DNA of 64,000 nt from Kineococcus endophyticus (GCF_040796495.1 NZ_JBFNQN010000016.1:101596-165595); one strand, 5' to 3'. Shown: positions 30,607 through 39,697, counted from the first letter of the stretch. The notes: generated from the letters alone by a model not told the origin. A program made the numbers and translations.

Positions 30607-31448
30607 AGGCCTCGGGCCTCCGCGTGGTCGAGGGTGTTCAGGTAGGCACGGCGCAGTTCGGGGGTGCGGGTGGCGCGGTCGTCGGCGGTGGATGTCGGGG
30701 TCGAGCGCCACGCGTGGATCCGCAGCGGCCCGACGGTGAACTCCGGACGGGGGTCGAGGGGGTGCGCGGTGTTCGCGACGAGGACGACGAGCGGGAGTTC
30801 GGCGAGAAGGTCCACCTCGGCGGGGCCGGCGGACCCGAGCCAGTGGAAACCCCCGTCCGCCTCGACGCGCACGCCCTGGAAGAAGCTCACGCTCGGCGGG
30901 AGGTCCCGGGGTTCCAGACCCTGCTTGGCGGCCGCCAGCGTGAACAGGCCCCGGCCCGACGGGCTCGGCCCCTCCGGGGCCGCGTCGCCGTAGCGGTGCA
31001 CGTTCCACGCGTCGGACGTCGTCCCGCAGAACGCGTCGTGCCGGCCCGAGGAGTCGGCGACGACCGTGGCCAGCACGCGTCCGTCGCCCGAGAGCAGGGG
31101 GTGCCCCTCCCCGAGGTACGCCTGCCACGGGATCTTCTGGGTGTCCGCGACGTTCAGCCGCTCCCACGGGGCCACGGCCGAGAACAGCAGGACGTGCGCG
31201 CACGCGTCGCCCGTCACGTCGGAGAACCGCAGCCGGGTCCCGCGGGCGACGACCCTGGACGTGTAGCCGCCGGGCGCGACCGTCTCGGCCCAGGTGAGCA
31301 GCGCGGGGTCGACGTCGGCGGGGGCGTGCGGGGAACTCGACGCGGGCAGGTACGGCATCCACTCCGCGCGGACCCCGTCCTGCGCACGGGCGTCGTCGCG
31401 GGCGGCGAGGACGGTCGCCGTGTTCCGCCCGTCGTGACTGCTGGTCAT
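30603..31448 (-). CDS. urea carboxylase-associated protein 2 (DUF1989; likely carboxyguanidine deiminase subunit)
   Basis: Paralogue of the previous gene, 281 residues, with an extra N-terminal segment of about 60. It shares the DUF1989 pattern (VVARGTRLRFSDVTGDACAHVLLFSAVAPWERLNVADTQ in parts, FCGTTSDAWNVHRYG, PPSVSFFQGVRVEADGG, VVLVANTAHPLDPRPE). The active-site cluster of UAAP1 is partly different, as expected for a heteromeric pair. Start ATG at 31448 overlaps the permease stop (ATGA). Operon order permease, UAAP2, UAAP1, carboxylase, hydrolase, TetR is translationally coupled throughout. Confidence 0.87.
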   Translation of the reverse strand: MTSSHDGRNTATVLAARDDARAQDGVRAEWMPYLPASSSPHAPADVDPALLTWAETVAPGGYTSRVVARGTRLRFSDVTGDACAHVLLFSAVAPWERLNVADTQKIPWQAYLGEGHPLLSGDGRVLATVVADSSGRHDAFCGTTSDAWNVHRYGDAAPEGPSPSGRGLFTLAAAKQGLEPRDLPPSVSFFQGVRVEADGGFHWLGSAGPAEVDLLAELPLVVLVANTAHPLDPRPEFTVGPLRIHAWRSTPTSTADDRATRTPELRRAYLNTLDHAEARGL

Positions 31449-33031
31449 GCGGGTTCCTCCACCCGGTCGGACTCGGCGGGCGCGCTGACCTGCAGCCGGC
31501 CCAGGACGATCGGACCGCCGTGGCGGACGCGGTTGCGGCGGTGCACGACCACCCCGACGAGGACGGTCCCCGCGATGAACAGCAGTGCGCTCCACTGCAG
31601 CCACCACGTGCCGCCGGCGAGGTCGTAGACGCTGGCGCGGGGCCAGGCGAGGTTGACGACCATGACGGTCTGGTAGACGACGGCGAGGACGTTGACGGGA
31701 ACGCCCCAGCGACTCAGGGAGAAGAGCGGACGGCCGAACTCGTCGGTGCCCGACGGGAGTTCGCCGCGCAGGCGACGGACCAGCAGCGGCAGCGTGACCC
31801 CGAGGTAGGCCAGGTACAGCAGGGCGATGCACAGGCTGGTGAGCGCGGTGAACACGGCGCTCTGGTCCCAGTTCACGGCGAGGGCGATCGCGGCACCCAC
31901 CCCGACGAGGACGGCCGCGCCGATGGGTGTTCCGGTGCGCACCGAGACCCGGCCGAAGAGGGAGGCGAAGGGGAACGCGCGCTCGCGGGCCATCGAGTAG
32001 ACCATCCGCGACCCCGACGTCTGGACCGCCAGGGTGCAGACGACGACGGCGACGGCCACGCAGGCCAGGAGCAACCGGCCCCCGACGTCGCCGAGGCGGG
32101 CGGTGAGCACACCGGCGAGCCCGCCGGAGGCCAGCGATCCGTCCGTGAGGCTGGGCGCCGCGATGACACCGCCGACGAGCAGGAGCGCCCCACCGACGCC
32201 CGAGAGGACGAGGGCGCGCAGGATCGTGCGGGGCGTCGTCGCGCGGGGCGCGCGGGTCTCCTCCGACAGTTCCCCGGCGGAGTCGAACCCCACCATGACG
32301 TAGGCCGCCATGAGCGAGCTCGCGAGCCACAGCCCGAGGTAGTTCCCCTCCCCCGCACCGGTGCTGGTCATCACGACGCCCGGGCTGCGTTCGGCGTGGC
32401 TGAACAGCGCCACGACGAGGGCGACCACGCCGATGATCTCGACCACGACACCCGCGGAGGTGATGACGGCCATGAGCCGGACCCCGATCGCGTTCACCGC
32501 GGTCGTCACGACCAGGAGCAGCAGCCCGAGGACGACGGCGTTCTGCGCTCCCGTGGCGGTGGTCGGCGCGGAGTCCGCCCCGGCCCCGCCGACCAGCTGG
32601 AAACCCGACCAGATCGACGGCAGCACGGTCTGCAGCGCGATGGCGGCGGTGGCGACGGTGAGGACTTGGCCGACGACCATGACCCACCCGGTGAACCAGC
32701 CGACGTCGGTGCCCGCGAGGCGGCTGGACCACTGGAACACCGCCCCCGAGATGGGGTACCGGGCGGCCAGTTCGGCGAAGCAGAGCGCGACGAGCAGCTG
32801 GCCGGCGAAGACGGTGGGCCAGGTCCAGAAGAACCCGGCACCACCGAAGCCGAAGCCCAGGCCGAAGAGCTGGAACACCGTCGTGAGGATCGAGACGAAC
32901 GAGAACCCGGCGGCGAACGAGGCGAACGGACCGACGTTGCGGCGCAGCTGCTGGCGGTACCCGAACCCACCGAGGTCGCTGCTGTCGGGGGCGGTCCGGT
33001 CGGGCCGGGAACGGGGTGCGGGAACGGACAT
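31445..33031 (-). CDS. APC-family permease of the guanidine/urea operon
   Basis: Amino-acid/polyamine/organocation transporter, 528 residues with about twelve membrane helices. The N-terminal helix 1 region (GPFASFAAGFSFVSILTTVFQLFGLGFGFGGAGFFWTW in parts) with its unwound Gly-rich segment and the later SGAVFQWSSRLAG and DSAGELSEETRAP are family signs. First gene of the operon; likely imports the nitrogen compound broken down by the downstream enzymes, but cargo is not shown by the sequence. ATG at 33031 with GGAGGGA seven bases upstream. Confidence 0.85.
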   Translation of the reverse strand: MSVPAPRSRPDRTAPDSSDLGGFGYRQQLRRNVGPFASFAAGFSFVSILTTVFQLFGLGFGFGGAGFFWTWPTVFAGQLLVALCFAELAARYPISGAVFQWSSRLAGTDVGWFTGWVMVVGQVLTVATAAIALQTVLPSIWSGFQLVGGAGADSAPTTATGAQNAVVLGLLLLVVTTAVNAIGVRLMAVITSAGVVVEIIGVVALVVALFSHAERSPGVVMTSTGAGEGNYLGLWLASSLMAAYVMVGFDSAGELSEETRAPRATTPRTILRALVLSGVGGALLLVGGVIAAPSLTDGSLASGGLAGVLTARLGDVGGRLLLACVAVAVVVCTLAVQTSGSRMVYSMARERAFPFASLFGRVSVRTGTPIGAAVLVGVGAAIALAVNWDQSAVFTALTSLCIALLYLAYLGVTLPLLVRRLRGELPSGTDEFGRPLFSLSRWGVPVNVLAVVYQTVMVVNLAWPRASVYDLAGGTWWLQWSALLFIAGTVLVGVVVHRRNRVRHGGPIVLGRLQVSAPAESDRVEEPA

Positions 33032-33060
33032 CGTCGATCCCTCCGGTCGGTGGAGCTCGG

Positions 33061-33082
33061 ATACCTGTCACTCGACAGGTAT
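33061..33082. promoter_or_regulatory. palindromic operator ahead of the guanidine/urea operon
   Basis: ATACCTGTC-ACTC-GACAGGTAT is a perfect inverted repeat with nine-base arms, 30 bases upstream of the permease start. The size and symmetry suit a TetR-family dimer, most likely the TetR at the end of this operon. Binding is inferred. Confidence 0.65.
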
Positions 33083-33106
33083 GGCTCCGAGTCTGTCCGA
33101 GCCGGT

Positions 33107-33146
33107 GTTTCGGTCGTGTTTCACCGCCGTGAAACCTTCATGTCAC
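33107..33146. promoter_or_regulatory. GlnR-like nitrogen-response site
   Basis: GAAAC-n6-GTCAC at 33131-33146 matches one unit of the actinobacterial GlnR box pattern (GTnAC-n6-GAAAC repeats with an 11-base period). Two GTTTC motifs on the same strand, also 11 bases apart, precede it (33107 and 33118), and GTTTCAC/GTGAAAC form a perfect inverted repeat at 33118-33135. It lies between the operon start and the end of the upstream gene, where nitrogen control would make sense. The order of half-sites is not the textbook one. Confidence 0.4.
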
Positions 33147-33158
33147 GGGAGCCGCGCG

Positions 33159-35507
33159 TCACCCCGCGGACACCGGGCTCCGTGGACCGGGGACCGCCCC
33201 CTCGCGCGCCGCGCACCAGGCCTCGAACTCCGGCGCCGGCAGCGGCCGCGCGTGCAGGAACCCCTGCGTCTCGTCGCACCCCAGGCCCGTGAGCGCCGCG
33301 AGGGTCTCCTCGTCCTCGACGCCCTCGGCCACGACGCGCAGCTGCAACGCGTGGGCCAGGCCGACGGTGTGGGCGACGATCGCCGCCGCCCGCGGGTCCG
33401 ACAGCAGGTCGGCCGTGAAGGAGCGGTCGAGCTTGAGCTCGCTGACGGGCAGCTGCCGCAGCTGGGTGAGCGAGGAGTAGCCGGTGCCGAAGTCGTCGAT
33501 GCTGCCCTGCACGCCGAGCGCCCCCAGCGCCTCCACGACGGCGAGGCTCCGCTCGGGTTCGCGCAGCAGCGCCGTCTCGGTGACCTCCAGGACGAGGGAC
33601 GTCGCCGGGACGTCGTGGCGGGCCAGCAGCGCCGCGACCGTCTCGGGGAGCGAGGCGTCGAGCAGCGTTCCGGCGGAGAGGTTCACCGACATGCGGACGA
33701 CCAGGCCGCGCCGGCGCCAGGCCGCCTGCTGCGCCACGCTCTGCCGCAGGACCTCCTGGGTCACCGCGTCCATGAGCCCGTGGCTCTCGGCGACGTCGAG
33801 GAACTCCCCCGGGGCCAGCAGCCCGCGGACGGGGTGCTGCCACCGGACCAGCGCCTCGACCCCCGACAGCGTCCCGTCGCCGCTGTGCAGCTGCGGCTGG
33901 AAGTGGACGCGCAGCTGACCCGCCGCGATGCCGTGCCGCAGCTCGGCGACCGTCGAGAGCAACCCGTGGGTGTCGCCGTGGCGGTCGGGGTCGTAGGTCA
34001 CGACGGACCCGCCCACCGCCCGGCCCGTGCGCTTGGCGTCGTACATGGCCGTGTCCGCGCGCCGCAGGAGCACGGTGGCGTCGACGACGGGTCCGGAAGC
34101 CGCGGGGGACGCCTCCCACGTCGCGCGCCCCACGCTGAGGTCGGCGTGGACGCTCACGCCACCGACCGGGAAGGGTTCGCGCTGTGCCCCGTCGAGGACG
34201 GCCAGGACGCGGTCGCCGGGGACGCCGTCGTCGCTGACGACGACGAACTCGTCACCGCCGAGCCGCGCGAAGACGGCCGACGCCGGCAGCTCCGGCGCTA
34301 TCCGTTGGGTGAGCATCTGCAGCAGCCCGTCCCCGGCCCCGTGACCGAGGCTGTCGTTGACCTCCTTGAAGTGGTCGAGGTCGAAGACGAGGACCTGCAC
34401 GCCCGCGGTCGGCCCCTCGGTCGTGGCGGCCCGGTGGGCGAGCACCTCGTCGAGGTGGCGCACGAGCGCGCGGCGGTTGGCGATCCCCGTGAGGTCGTCG
34501 GTGAGGGCCTCGCGCCGGCTGACGGCCAGCTGCGCGAGTTCGAAGAGGTTGACCAGCAGGCGGACGCTCGAGCCGAGGACCCCCAGCAGCGCGCAGAGGG
34601 CCAGCCCGCGGGGAGCGCCCGCGAGCAGGACCACCGTCGCGACGGCGAGCCCGGCCGCGACGACGACGAAGGACCCCACGGTCGACTTCACGGGGTCGGA
34701 GGTCTGGGTGGGTTCGAAGCGCGCCTCGAGGACGGCGGCGGCGGCCAGCGCGACCAACCCCGCGGCCCACAGGGGGAGCGCCCACGTGGGGCGCGTGCCA
34801 CCGTCCACGAGCGCGGCGACCCCGCCGGCCCCTGCGAGGCAGTAGGCGGCGAAGACGAGCCAGATCCGCACGTCGCGGTGCAGCCGTGCGGTGAAGGCCG
34901 CCGTCAGGGCGGCGCCGAGCAGGATGAACACGCACGCGTCCTGCAGGACGAGGAGCTGCTCGCGCCAGGACGCGGACCCCAGCAGTCCCGAGTCCACCCC
35001 GTCGCCGGCGCGCAGCGCCACTCCGACACCCACGAGGGCGGCGACGACGAGGACGGCGCTGACGCCGTTGAGGAGGTCGTCGGGGTCGACGCCGGCGCTG
35101 CGCCGGCTCCAGCGGACGAGCGCGCGGTAGGCCAGGGGGAACGTGAGCGCCGCGCAGACGGCGTTCGGGACGTCGGTGTACGGCTGCAGGCCGGGGACCG
35201 CGGCGACGGCGGCCGTGGACACGGCGCCGACGCCGTAGAGGAAGCAGCCCCAGCTGAACAGCCGCCACACGAGGCCTTCGGCCGTGGCCCGCCGGGCCCG
35301 CCACACCAGGACCCGCCAGGTCGCCGTGACGGCGACCAGCGCCAACGCGAACCGCACCGTCGGCCACGCGCCGCCACCGGTGAGGGCGAGCGGGACCTGC
35401 GCCAGCGCCGCGAGGAGGAGCACCGACAGCACGACCGCGGGCCATCCGCGGCGCCGGGAGACGGCGACGACCCTGCGGATCGGGGACCAGGACCTCGGGT
35501 GCGTCAC
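33159..35507 (-). CDS. membrane GGDEF-EAL protein (c-di-GMP turnover)
   Basis: Protein of 782 residues with about eight N-terminal membrane helices (about 25-330), a GGDEF domain with an intact GGDEF at 417-421 and an EAL domain with EAL at 551-553, DDFGTGYSSL, KLDRSF and AEGVE. Both signatures are intact, so both diguanylate cyclase and phosphodiesterase activity are possible; no RxxD inhibitory site is seen before GGDEF. The membrane part does not resemble a sensor I can name. GTG at 35507 is preferred to the TTG at 35525, which has no ribosome site. Stands alone. Confidence 0.85.
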   Translation of the reverse strand: MTHPRSWSPIRRVVAVSRRRGWPAVVLSVLLLAALAQVPLALTGGGAWPTVRFALALVAVTATWRVLVWRARRATAEGLVWRLFSWGCFLYGVGAVSTAAVAAVPGLQPYTDVPNAVCAALTFPLAYRALVRWSRRSAGVDPDDLLNGVSAVLVVAALVGVGVALRAGDGVDSGLLGSASWREQLLVLQDACVFILLGAALTAAFTARLHRDVRIWLVFAAYCLAGAGGVAALVDGGTRPTWALPLWAAGLVALAAAAVLEARFEPTQTSDPVKSTVGSFVVVAAGLAVATVVLLAGAPRGLALCALLGVLGSSVRLLVNLFELAQLAVSRREALTDDLTGIANRRALVRHLDEVLAHRAATTEGPTAGVQVLVFDLDHFKEVNDSLGHGAGDGLLQMLTQRIAPELPASAVFARLGGDEFVVVSDDGVPGDRVLAVLDGAQREPFPVGGVSVHADLSVGRATWEASPAASGPVVDATVLLRRADTAMYDAKRTGRAVGGSVVTYDPDRHGDTHGLLSTVAELRHGIAAGQLRVHFQPQLHSGDGTLSGVEALVRWQHPVRGLLAPGEFLDVAESHGLMDAVTQEVLRQSVAQQAAWRRRGLVVRMSVNLSAGTLLDASLPETVAALLARHDVPATSLVLEVTETALLREPERSLAVVEALGALGVQGSIDDFGTGYSSLTQLRQLPVSELKLDRSFTADLLSDPRAAAIVAHTVGLAHALQLRVVAEGVEDEETLAALTGLGCDETQGFLHARPLPAPEFEAWCAAREGAVPGPRSPVSAG

Positions 35508-35569
35508 ACCGGTGTCTCGGCGCAACGATCACCGGGGCGGAGAGGTCGTCACCCGAACCGGTCAACGGG

Positions 35570-35602
35570 ACGACCCCCGGGGTGCTGCACCCCGGGGGTC
35601 GT
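35570..35602 (-). terminator. bidirectional terminator hairpin
   Basis: Perfect 15-base-pair stem (35570-35584 with 35588-35602) and three-base loop, eight bases past the stop of the peptide transporter on the minus strand. No T-run, but very stable. It would end transcripts from the transporter/gamma-glutamyltransferase side before the GGDEF gene. Confidence 0.7.
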
Positions 35603-35610
35603 CCGCCGCG

Positions 35611-37071
35611 TCAGACGGCGGTGCGCGCGGTCGACAGCCGGCGGCTCAGCAGCAGGAGTCCCACGGTGAGGACCGCCGTCGCCAGGGCCGAGAGGGCGAA
35701 GAACGACACCTCGCGCTCGGCCGAGTAGAGCTGGGCCAGCAGACCCGACAGCGACGAACCCCCGGCCATCGTGAGGAAGTACAGGGACAGCGTCTGCGCC
35801 CCGTAGCTCTTCGGGGCCGCGGCGGTCGTCGCCGACATGGCCACGGCGGGGACGAGGGACTCGGCGATCGAGAACATGGCGAACCCGAAGGCCGCCATCC
35901 ACAGCGGGTTCGCCGTGCCGGTGGTCCCGCTGCCCAGCAGGAAGACCGCGTAGCCGAGGGCGAGCGCCACGAGGCCGAAGCTCATCTTGGTGAGGGACCG
36001 CAGCGCTGGGCCGCGACGGCGCAGCCACAGCACTCCCAGCAGCGGCGACAGCACGATGGTGAGGAAGCCCTGCGCGGCGACGACGGTCGCCGGGGGGATC
36101 GACACCCCCAGGACGTCGAGGTCCAGCCGGGTGTCCGCGTAGAGCGAGAACGTGGTGAACAGCTGGAAGAACATCGTCCAGAAGAGCAACGAGGCCCCGA
36201 ACACCGGCAGGTAGGCGACGACGTCGCGGTGCTCTGCCGGGGTCACCGTCCGCGAGGTCAGCAGGAGGGTGAAGTACCCCACGCTGGCCAGCACCACGAG
36301 CGCGGTGGTGACGACGCCGAGGCGGTCCAGGGTGAGCAGGCCGGTCGTCCAGGCCACGGCGACCACGGCGACCGCGGCCACGACGACGGCGAGCGCCGTG
36401 CGCCCCTGACCGGCCTGCAGGGGGTTCGGGACGACCCGGGTCGAGGCGGGCAGGGAGTTCCAGCCCGCGACGTACTGCGCCAGACCGATCGCCATGCCCA
36501 CGGCGGCCGCGGCGAAGGCGACGTGGAAGCCGATCCGGTCCTGGAGCACCCCGGTCAGCAGCGGTCCGAGCGTCCCGCCGAGGCTGATGCCCATGTAGTA
36601 GAACGAAAAACCCGCGTCCCGGCGGTCCTGGTCGTCCCGGTAGAGGTCGCCGACCATCGCGGTGGCGTTGACCTTCAACCCGCCCGTGCCGATGACGATC
36701 AGCCCGAGCCCGGCGGCCAGGCCCCACCCCGACCGGACGGTGGCGAGGACGACGTGACCGAGGAGGATGGCGCTGCCCGCGACGAGGACGGTGGTCCGGG
36801 CCGCGAGCACCCGGTCGGCGACCCAGCCGCCGAGGATCTGCGAGAGGTAGACGATCCCGCCGTAGGAACCCGTCACGCCCAGCGCCGTGGCGGTGGGCAG
36901 GCCGAGCCCGCCGTCGGTCAGCGAGTAGTAGAGGTAGTAGGCCAGGATGACCTGCAGCCCGTAGTAGCTGAAGCGTTCCCACATCTCCACCCCGGCGAGG
37001 GTGACCAGCGCGCGCGGTGAGGACGGGGTGGCGGTCGCGGTGCTGCCTTCGATCTCTCGAGCTGTGGTCAC
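35611..37071 (-). CDS. POT/PTR family proton-coupled peptide transporter
   Basis: Twelve- to fourteen-helix transporter of 486 residues with the POT signatures GVEMWERFSYYGLQVILAYYLYYSL in two parts (ExxERFxYY motif), GGIVYLSQILGGWVADRVLAARTT (in parts) and GFSFYYMGISLGGTLGPLLTG. These proteins import di- and tripeptides with protons. Start GTG at 37071. The gamma-glutamyltransferase gene lies 61 bases upstream on the same strand, so the pair may take up and process gamma-glutamyl peptides such as glutathione-like compounds. Confidence 0.88.
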   Translation of the reverse strand: MTTAREIEGSTATATPSSPRALVTLAGVEMWERFSYYGLQVILAYYLYYSLTDGGLGLPTATALGVTGSYGGIVYLSQILGGWVADRVLAARTTVLVAGSAILLGHVVLATVRSGWGLAAGLGLIVIGTGGLKVNATAMVGDLYRDDQDRRDAGFSFYYMGISLGGTLGPLLTGVLQDRIGFHVAFAAAAVGMAIGLAQYVAGWNSLPASTRVVPNPLQAGQGRTALAVVVAAVAVVAVAWTTGLLTLDRLGVVTTALVVLASVGYFTLLLTSRTVTPAEHRDVVAYLPVFGASLLFWTMFFQLFTTFSLYADTRLDLDVLGVSIPPATVVAAQGFLTIVLSPLLGVLWLRRRGPALRSLTKMSFGLVALALGYAVFLLGSGTTGTANPLWMAAFGFAMFSIAESLVPAVAMSATTAAAPKSYGAQTLSLYFLTMAGGSSLSGLLAQLYSAEREVSFFALSALATAVLTVGLLLLSRRLSTARTAV

Positions 37072-37132
37072 GGCGGACTCCGAGGATGAGGGGTGGGGGT
37101 TCGGGGGGGTTCTCGGGGGTGGGCGCTGGGTT

Positions 37133-38764
37133 TCAGGAACTGCGGCGCTCGACGAGGACGCAGGTCCCGTCGGCCCGGGGATCGGCGGCGGCGTCGAACC
37201 CGCCGTCGGGGGAGATCAGGACGAGGTTCACCTGACCGGTGTCCTCGTCGGTGGCGGGGATGGTGGTGACCGCGAAACCCGCGGCGTCGAGCGCGTCGGC
37301 GACCGCGTCGTCGGCGTCGGCCTCCAGCCGGGCCCCCTCGGGCGGGTCCGTGCGGTCCAGCGGTCCGACGACCCACCGCGGGGCCGAGACGCTCTCCGCC
37401 GCAGTGCGTCCGGCGAAGCTCTGGAGCAGGACCTGCGCGTGGACCTGGGGTTGCGCCTTGCCGCCCATGACCGAGCAGACGGTCTCGACCCGGTCGCCGC
37501 GCAGCGTCATCACTGGCATGAGGGTGTGCGACGGACGGCGCCCCGGGGCAGCGAGGTTCGGTGAACCCTGCTCGAGGGAGAAGCTCGAACCCCGGTTCTG
37601 GAAGAGGACTCCCGTCGCGGGGTCGAGGACGAACGAGCCGAAGTGGCCGTACACGCTCTGGATGAGCGACACGGCCGTCCCGTCGTCGTCGACGGCGGAG
37701 ATGCCGACGGTGTCGCCGCTGGCGGTGTTCAGCGCGCGGCGGGCGACGGGGACGTCGGGGACCTCGCCCGCATCCATGGTCATGAGGTCGTCCGCGGAGG
37801 GGCCGCCGGTGCGGAGGTCGGCCAGGACGCCGTCGCGCAGGAGACCGCAGGCGTACAGTTCCCGGGCCAGCACCTCGACCCCGGCGGACAGGGCCCGCTC
37901 CGGGGTCAACCCGGCGGCCTCGGCCGCGGCGAGCGTGCGCAGGAGCGCGAACCCCTGGGTGTTCGGCGGGCTCGTCACCACCGTCCGCCCGGCCACGTCG
38001 CGCACCAGCGGGTCGGTCACCTCGGGGGTGAACGCGGCGAGGTCGTCGGTCCTCAGGGGGCTGCCGGCGGCCCGCAGGCCGTCCACGAGACGCGCCGCGA
38101 GGTCGCCCGTGTAGAACGCGGAGGGACCACCAGCAGCCACCTGCACGAGGGTTTCCGCGAGGGCGGATTGGACGAGCAGTTCCCCGTGCCGCAGCGGGCG
38201 ACCGCCCGGCGCGAGCAGTTCGGCCAGCCCCTCACCGGTCTTCAGGTCGGGCAGGGTGTGGCCGATCGCGCGGTGCAGGGACCGGCTCACCGGGACCCCC
38301 TCACGCGCCCAGCGGATCGCCGGGGCCAGGAGCTGCGCCCAGGGCAGCCGACCCGCGACCGTGGCGAGCGCCTCCCAGCCGCGGACCGCACCGGGGACGG
38401 TGACCGTGTCGGCACCGCGGACGGGCATCTCCCCGCCGTGGCGCCCGCGCAGGGCCGTGGCGTCGGTCGCGGCGCCGGCCGGGCCGGTCGCGTTGACGCA
38501 CCGGATGCGGCCGTCGGCGGTCCGCACGAGCGCGACGAGGTCGCCGCCGAGGCTCGTGTTGTGCGGGTAGACGACGCTCAGCGCGGCGGCCGCGGCGATC
38601 GCGGCGTCGACGGCCGAGCCTCCTGCGGCCAGCACCTCCTCCCCCGCCCGGGTCGCCGCCCAGTGGGGGGTGACGAGGACCGAGCGGTGGACCCCAGCGC
38701 GAGCACGAGCCTGCACGGCGGGCGCGGTGGTGCTCGAGGTGGTGGGCGCTGCGGCGGACGACAT
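37133..38764 (-). CDS. gamma-glutamyltransferase family protein
   Basis: Ntn-hydrolase of 543 residues that would cleave or transfer gamma-glutamyl groups after autoprocessing. Landmarks: GGSAVDAAIAAAAALSVVYPHNTSLGGDLVAL (in parts), PGAVRGWEAL, catalytic Thr352 in SGDTVGISAVD, GSSFSLEQGSPN, and a C-terminal DEDTGQVNLVLIS. No signal peptide is obvious, unlike many periplasmic family members, so a cytosolic enzyme is likely. ATG at 38764. Divergent from the GntR regulator, with an operator-like palindrome between them. Confidence 0.85.
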   Translation of the reverse strand: MSSAAAPTTSSTTAPAVQARARAGVHRSVLVTPHWAATRAGEEVLAAGGSAVDAAIAAAAALSVVYPHNTSLGGDLVALVRTADGRIRCVNATGPAGAATDATALRGRHGGEMPVRGADTVTVPGAVRGWEALATVAGRLPWAQLLAPAIRWAREGVPVSRSLHRAIGHTLPDLKTGEGLAELLAPGGRPLRHGELLVQSALAETLVQVAAGGPSAFYTGDLAARLVDGLRAAGSPLRTDDLAAFTPEVTDPLVRDVAGRTVVTSPPNTQGFALLRTLAAAEAAGLTPERALSAGVEVLARELYACGLLRDGVLADLRTGGPSADDLMTMDAGEVPDVPVARRALNTASGDTVGISAVDDDGTAVSLIQSVYGHFGSFVLDPATGVLFQNRGSSFSLEQGSPNLAAPGRRPSHTLMPVMTLRGDRVETVCSVMGGKAQPQVHAQVLLQSFAGRTAAESVSAPRWVVGPLDRTDPPEGARLEADADDAVADALDAAGFAVTTIPATDEDTGQVNLVLISPDGGFDAAADPRADGTCVLVERRSS

Positions 38765-38828
38765 GGTGATCGGAGCCCTTCGACGACGGTGTGGAGGCGC
38801 TCGTACAGCGAACCACCACGACCCACCA

Positions 38829-38849
38829 TTGGTCTAGGGGTGAGACCAA
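38829..38849. promoter_or_regulatory. GntR-type operator
   Basis: TTGGTCT-AGGGGTG-AGACCAA is a perfect inverted repeat with seven-base arms, nested in a wider CATTGG...CCAATG repeat. It lies 65 bases from the gamma-glutamyltransferase start and about 110 from the divergent GntR start. The GGTC/GACC core with a short spacer is similar to FadR-type sites. Confidence 0.55.
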
Positions 38850-38959
38850 GTGAGCCAATGTCGAGTGAACACCGCCGCCGTGTCGGGTGGGTGACACACG
38901 TGTTTCGGCGCTGCTTCGGCCCCCCGAGCCGACCGGAACGGGCGGGATAACCTGCCGGG

Positions 38960-39670
38960 GTGAGCATCGACTGGACGTCCGCGAGGACCAGCAGCGTCTC
39001 GCTCACCGACTCCCTCGCCGTCTCGATCGAACGGCACATCGTGTCGGGCCGGCTGCAGCACGGTGACCGTCTGCCGGCCGAGCGGGAGCTCGCGGCGCAG
39101 CTGCGGGTCGCCCGGGGCAGCCTCCGGGAGGCCCTGGACCAGCTGGAGCGTCGTGGCGTCATCGAACGCCGTCGCGGACGGGGCACCACCGTCATCGACC
39201 CCACGAGGATCGAGGCGGCCGACCAGCTCGCCCAGGCCTTCACCGAGTCCTCTGTCAGCGCGCTCGACGCGCTCGACGTCCGCGAGTGCCTGGAACCCCC
39301 GATCGCCGCGCGGGCCGCGCGCCGTGCGACCGCCGCGGACGTGGCGCTGCTCGAGGCAGCCCTGCGCGAGGCGGAGAAGTCGCCGGACGAGGTCGCGTTC
39401 ATGGAGTGCGACCGCACGTTCCACCGCACCATCGCTCACGTCACGCACAACCCGCTGCTCGTGCGGATGATCGACCGCACGCGCGACGTCCTCGACCTCA
39501 GCCGCCGCGACCAGAGCTTTGCGGACGGGTGGCGGGCCGTCGCCAACGAGGAGCACCGGGCGATCTTCCAGGCCATCGCCGACCACGACCCCGCCGCCGC
39601 CGAGGCGGCCGCAGCGGCGCACCTCGCCGGGATCCGCCGCGACCTCGGCGGGTCCTCGCAGGAGACCTGA
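38960..39670 (+). CDS. GntR family (FadR/FCD) regulator
   Basis: Regulator of 236 residues: winged helix at about 15-75 (RHIVSGRLQHGDRLPAERELAAQLRVARGSLREALDQLERRG in parts) and an FCD helical domain with LDVRECLEPPIAARAA, FMECDRTFHRTIAHVTHN and EEHRAIFQAIADHD, which hold the metal-binding Asp/His pairs usual for this domain. Ligands are typically small organic acids. Start GTG at 38960. It is divergent from the gamma-glutamyltransferase/peptide-transporter pair and probably controls it. Confidence 0.88.
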   Translation: MSIDWTSARTSSVSLTDSLAVSIERHIVSGRLQHGDRLPAERELAAQLRVARGSLREALDQLERRGVIERRRGRGTTVIDPTRIEAADQLAQAFTESSVSALDALDVRECLEPPIAARAARRATAADVALLEAALREAEKSPDEVAFMECDRTFHRTIAHVTHNPLLVRMIDRTRDVLDLSRRDQSFADGWRAVANEEHRAIFQAIADHDPAAAEAAAAAHLAGIRRDLGGSSQET

Positions 39671-39697
39671 CCCCGGTCTCCTCCCGGGCCCGGTCGT

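Noticed and set aside
26684..30739. Plus-strand open frame of about 1350 codons opposite the carboxylase
   Set aside because: Antisense shadow of the biotin enzyme with no recognisable motif.
33032..33158. Guanidine riboswitch ahead of the carboxylase operon
   Set aside because: The leader is short and contains a palindrome and repeats but no recognisable ykkC core.
32361..35669. Very long open frame on the plus strand opposite the permease and GGDEF-EAL genes
   Set aside because: It is a mirror of GC-rich codon use; composition is Arg/Gly/Asp-rich with no domain, and both strands cannot encode these proteins at once.
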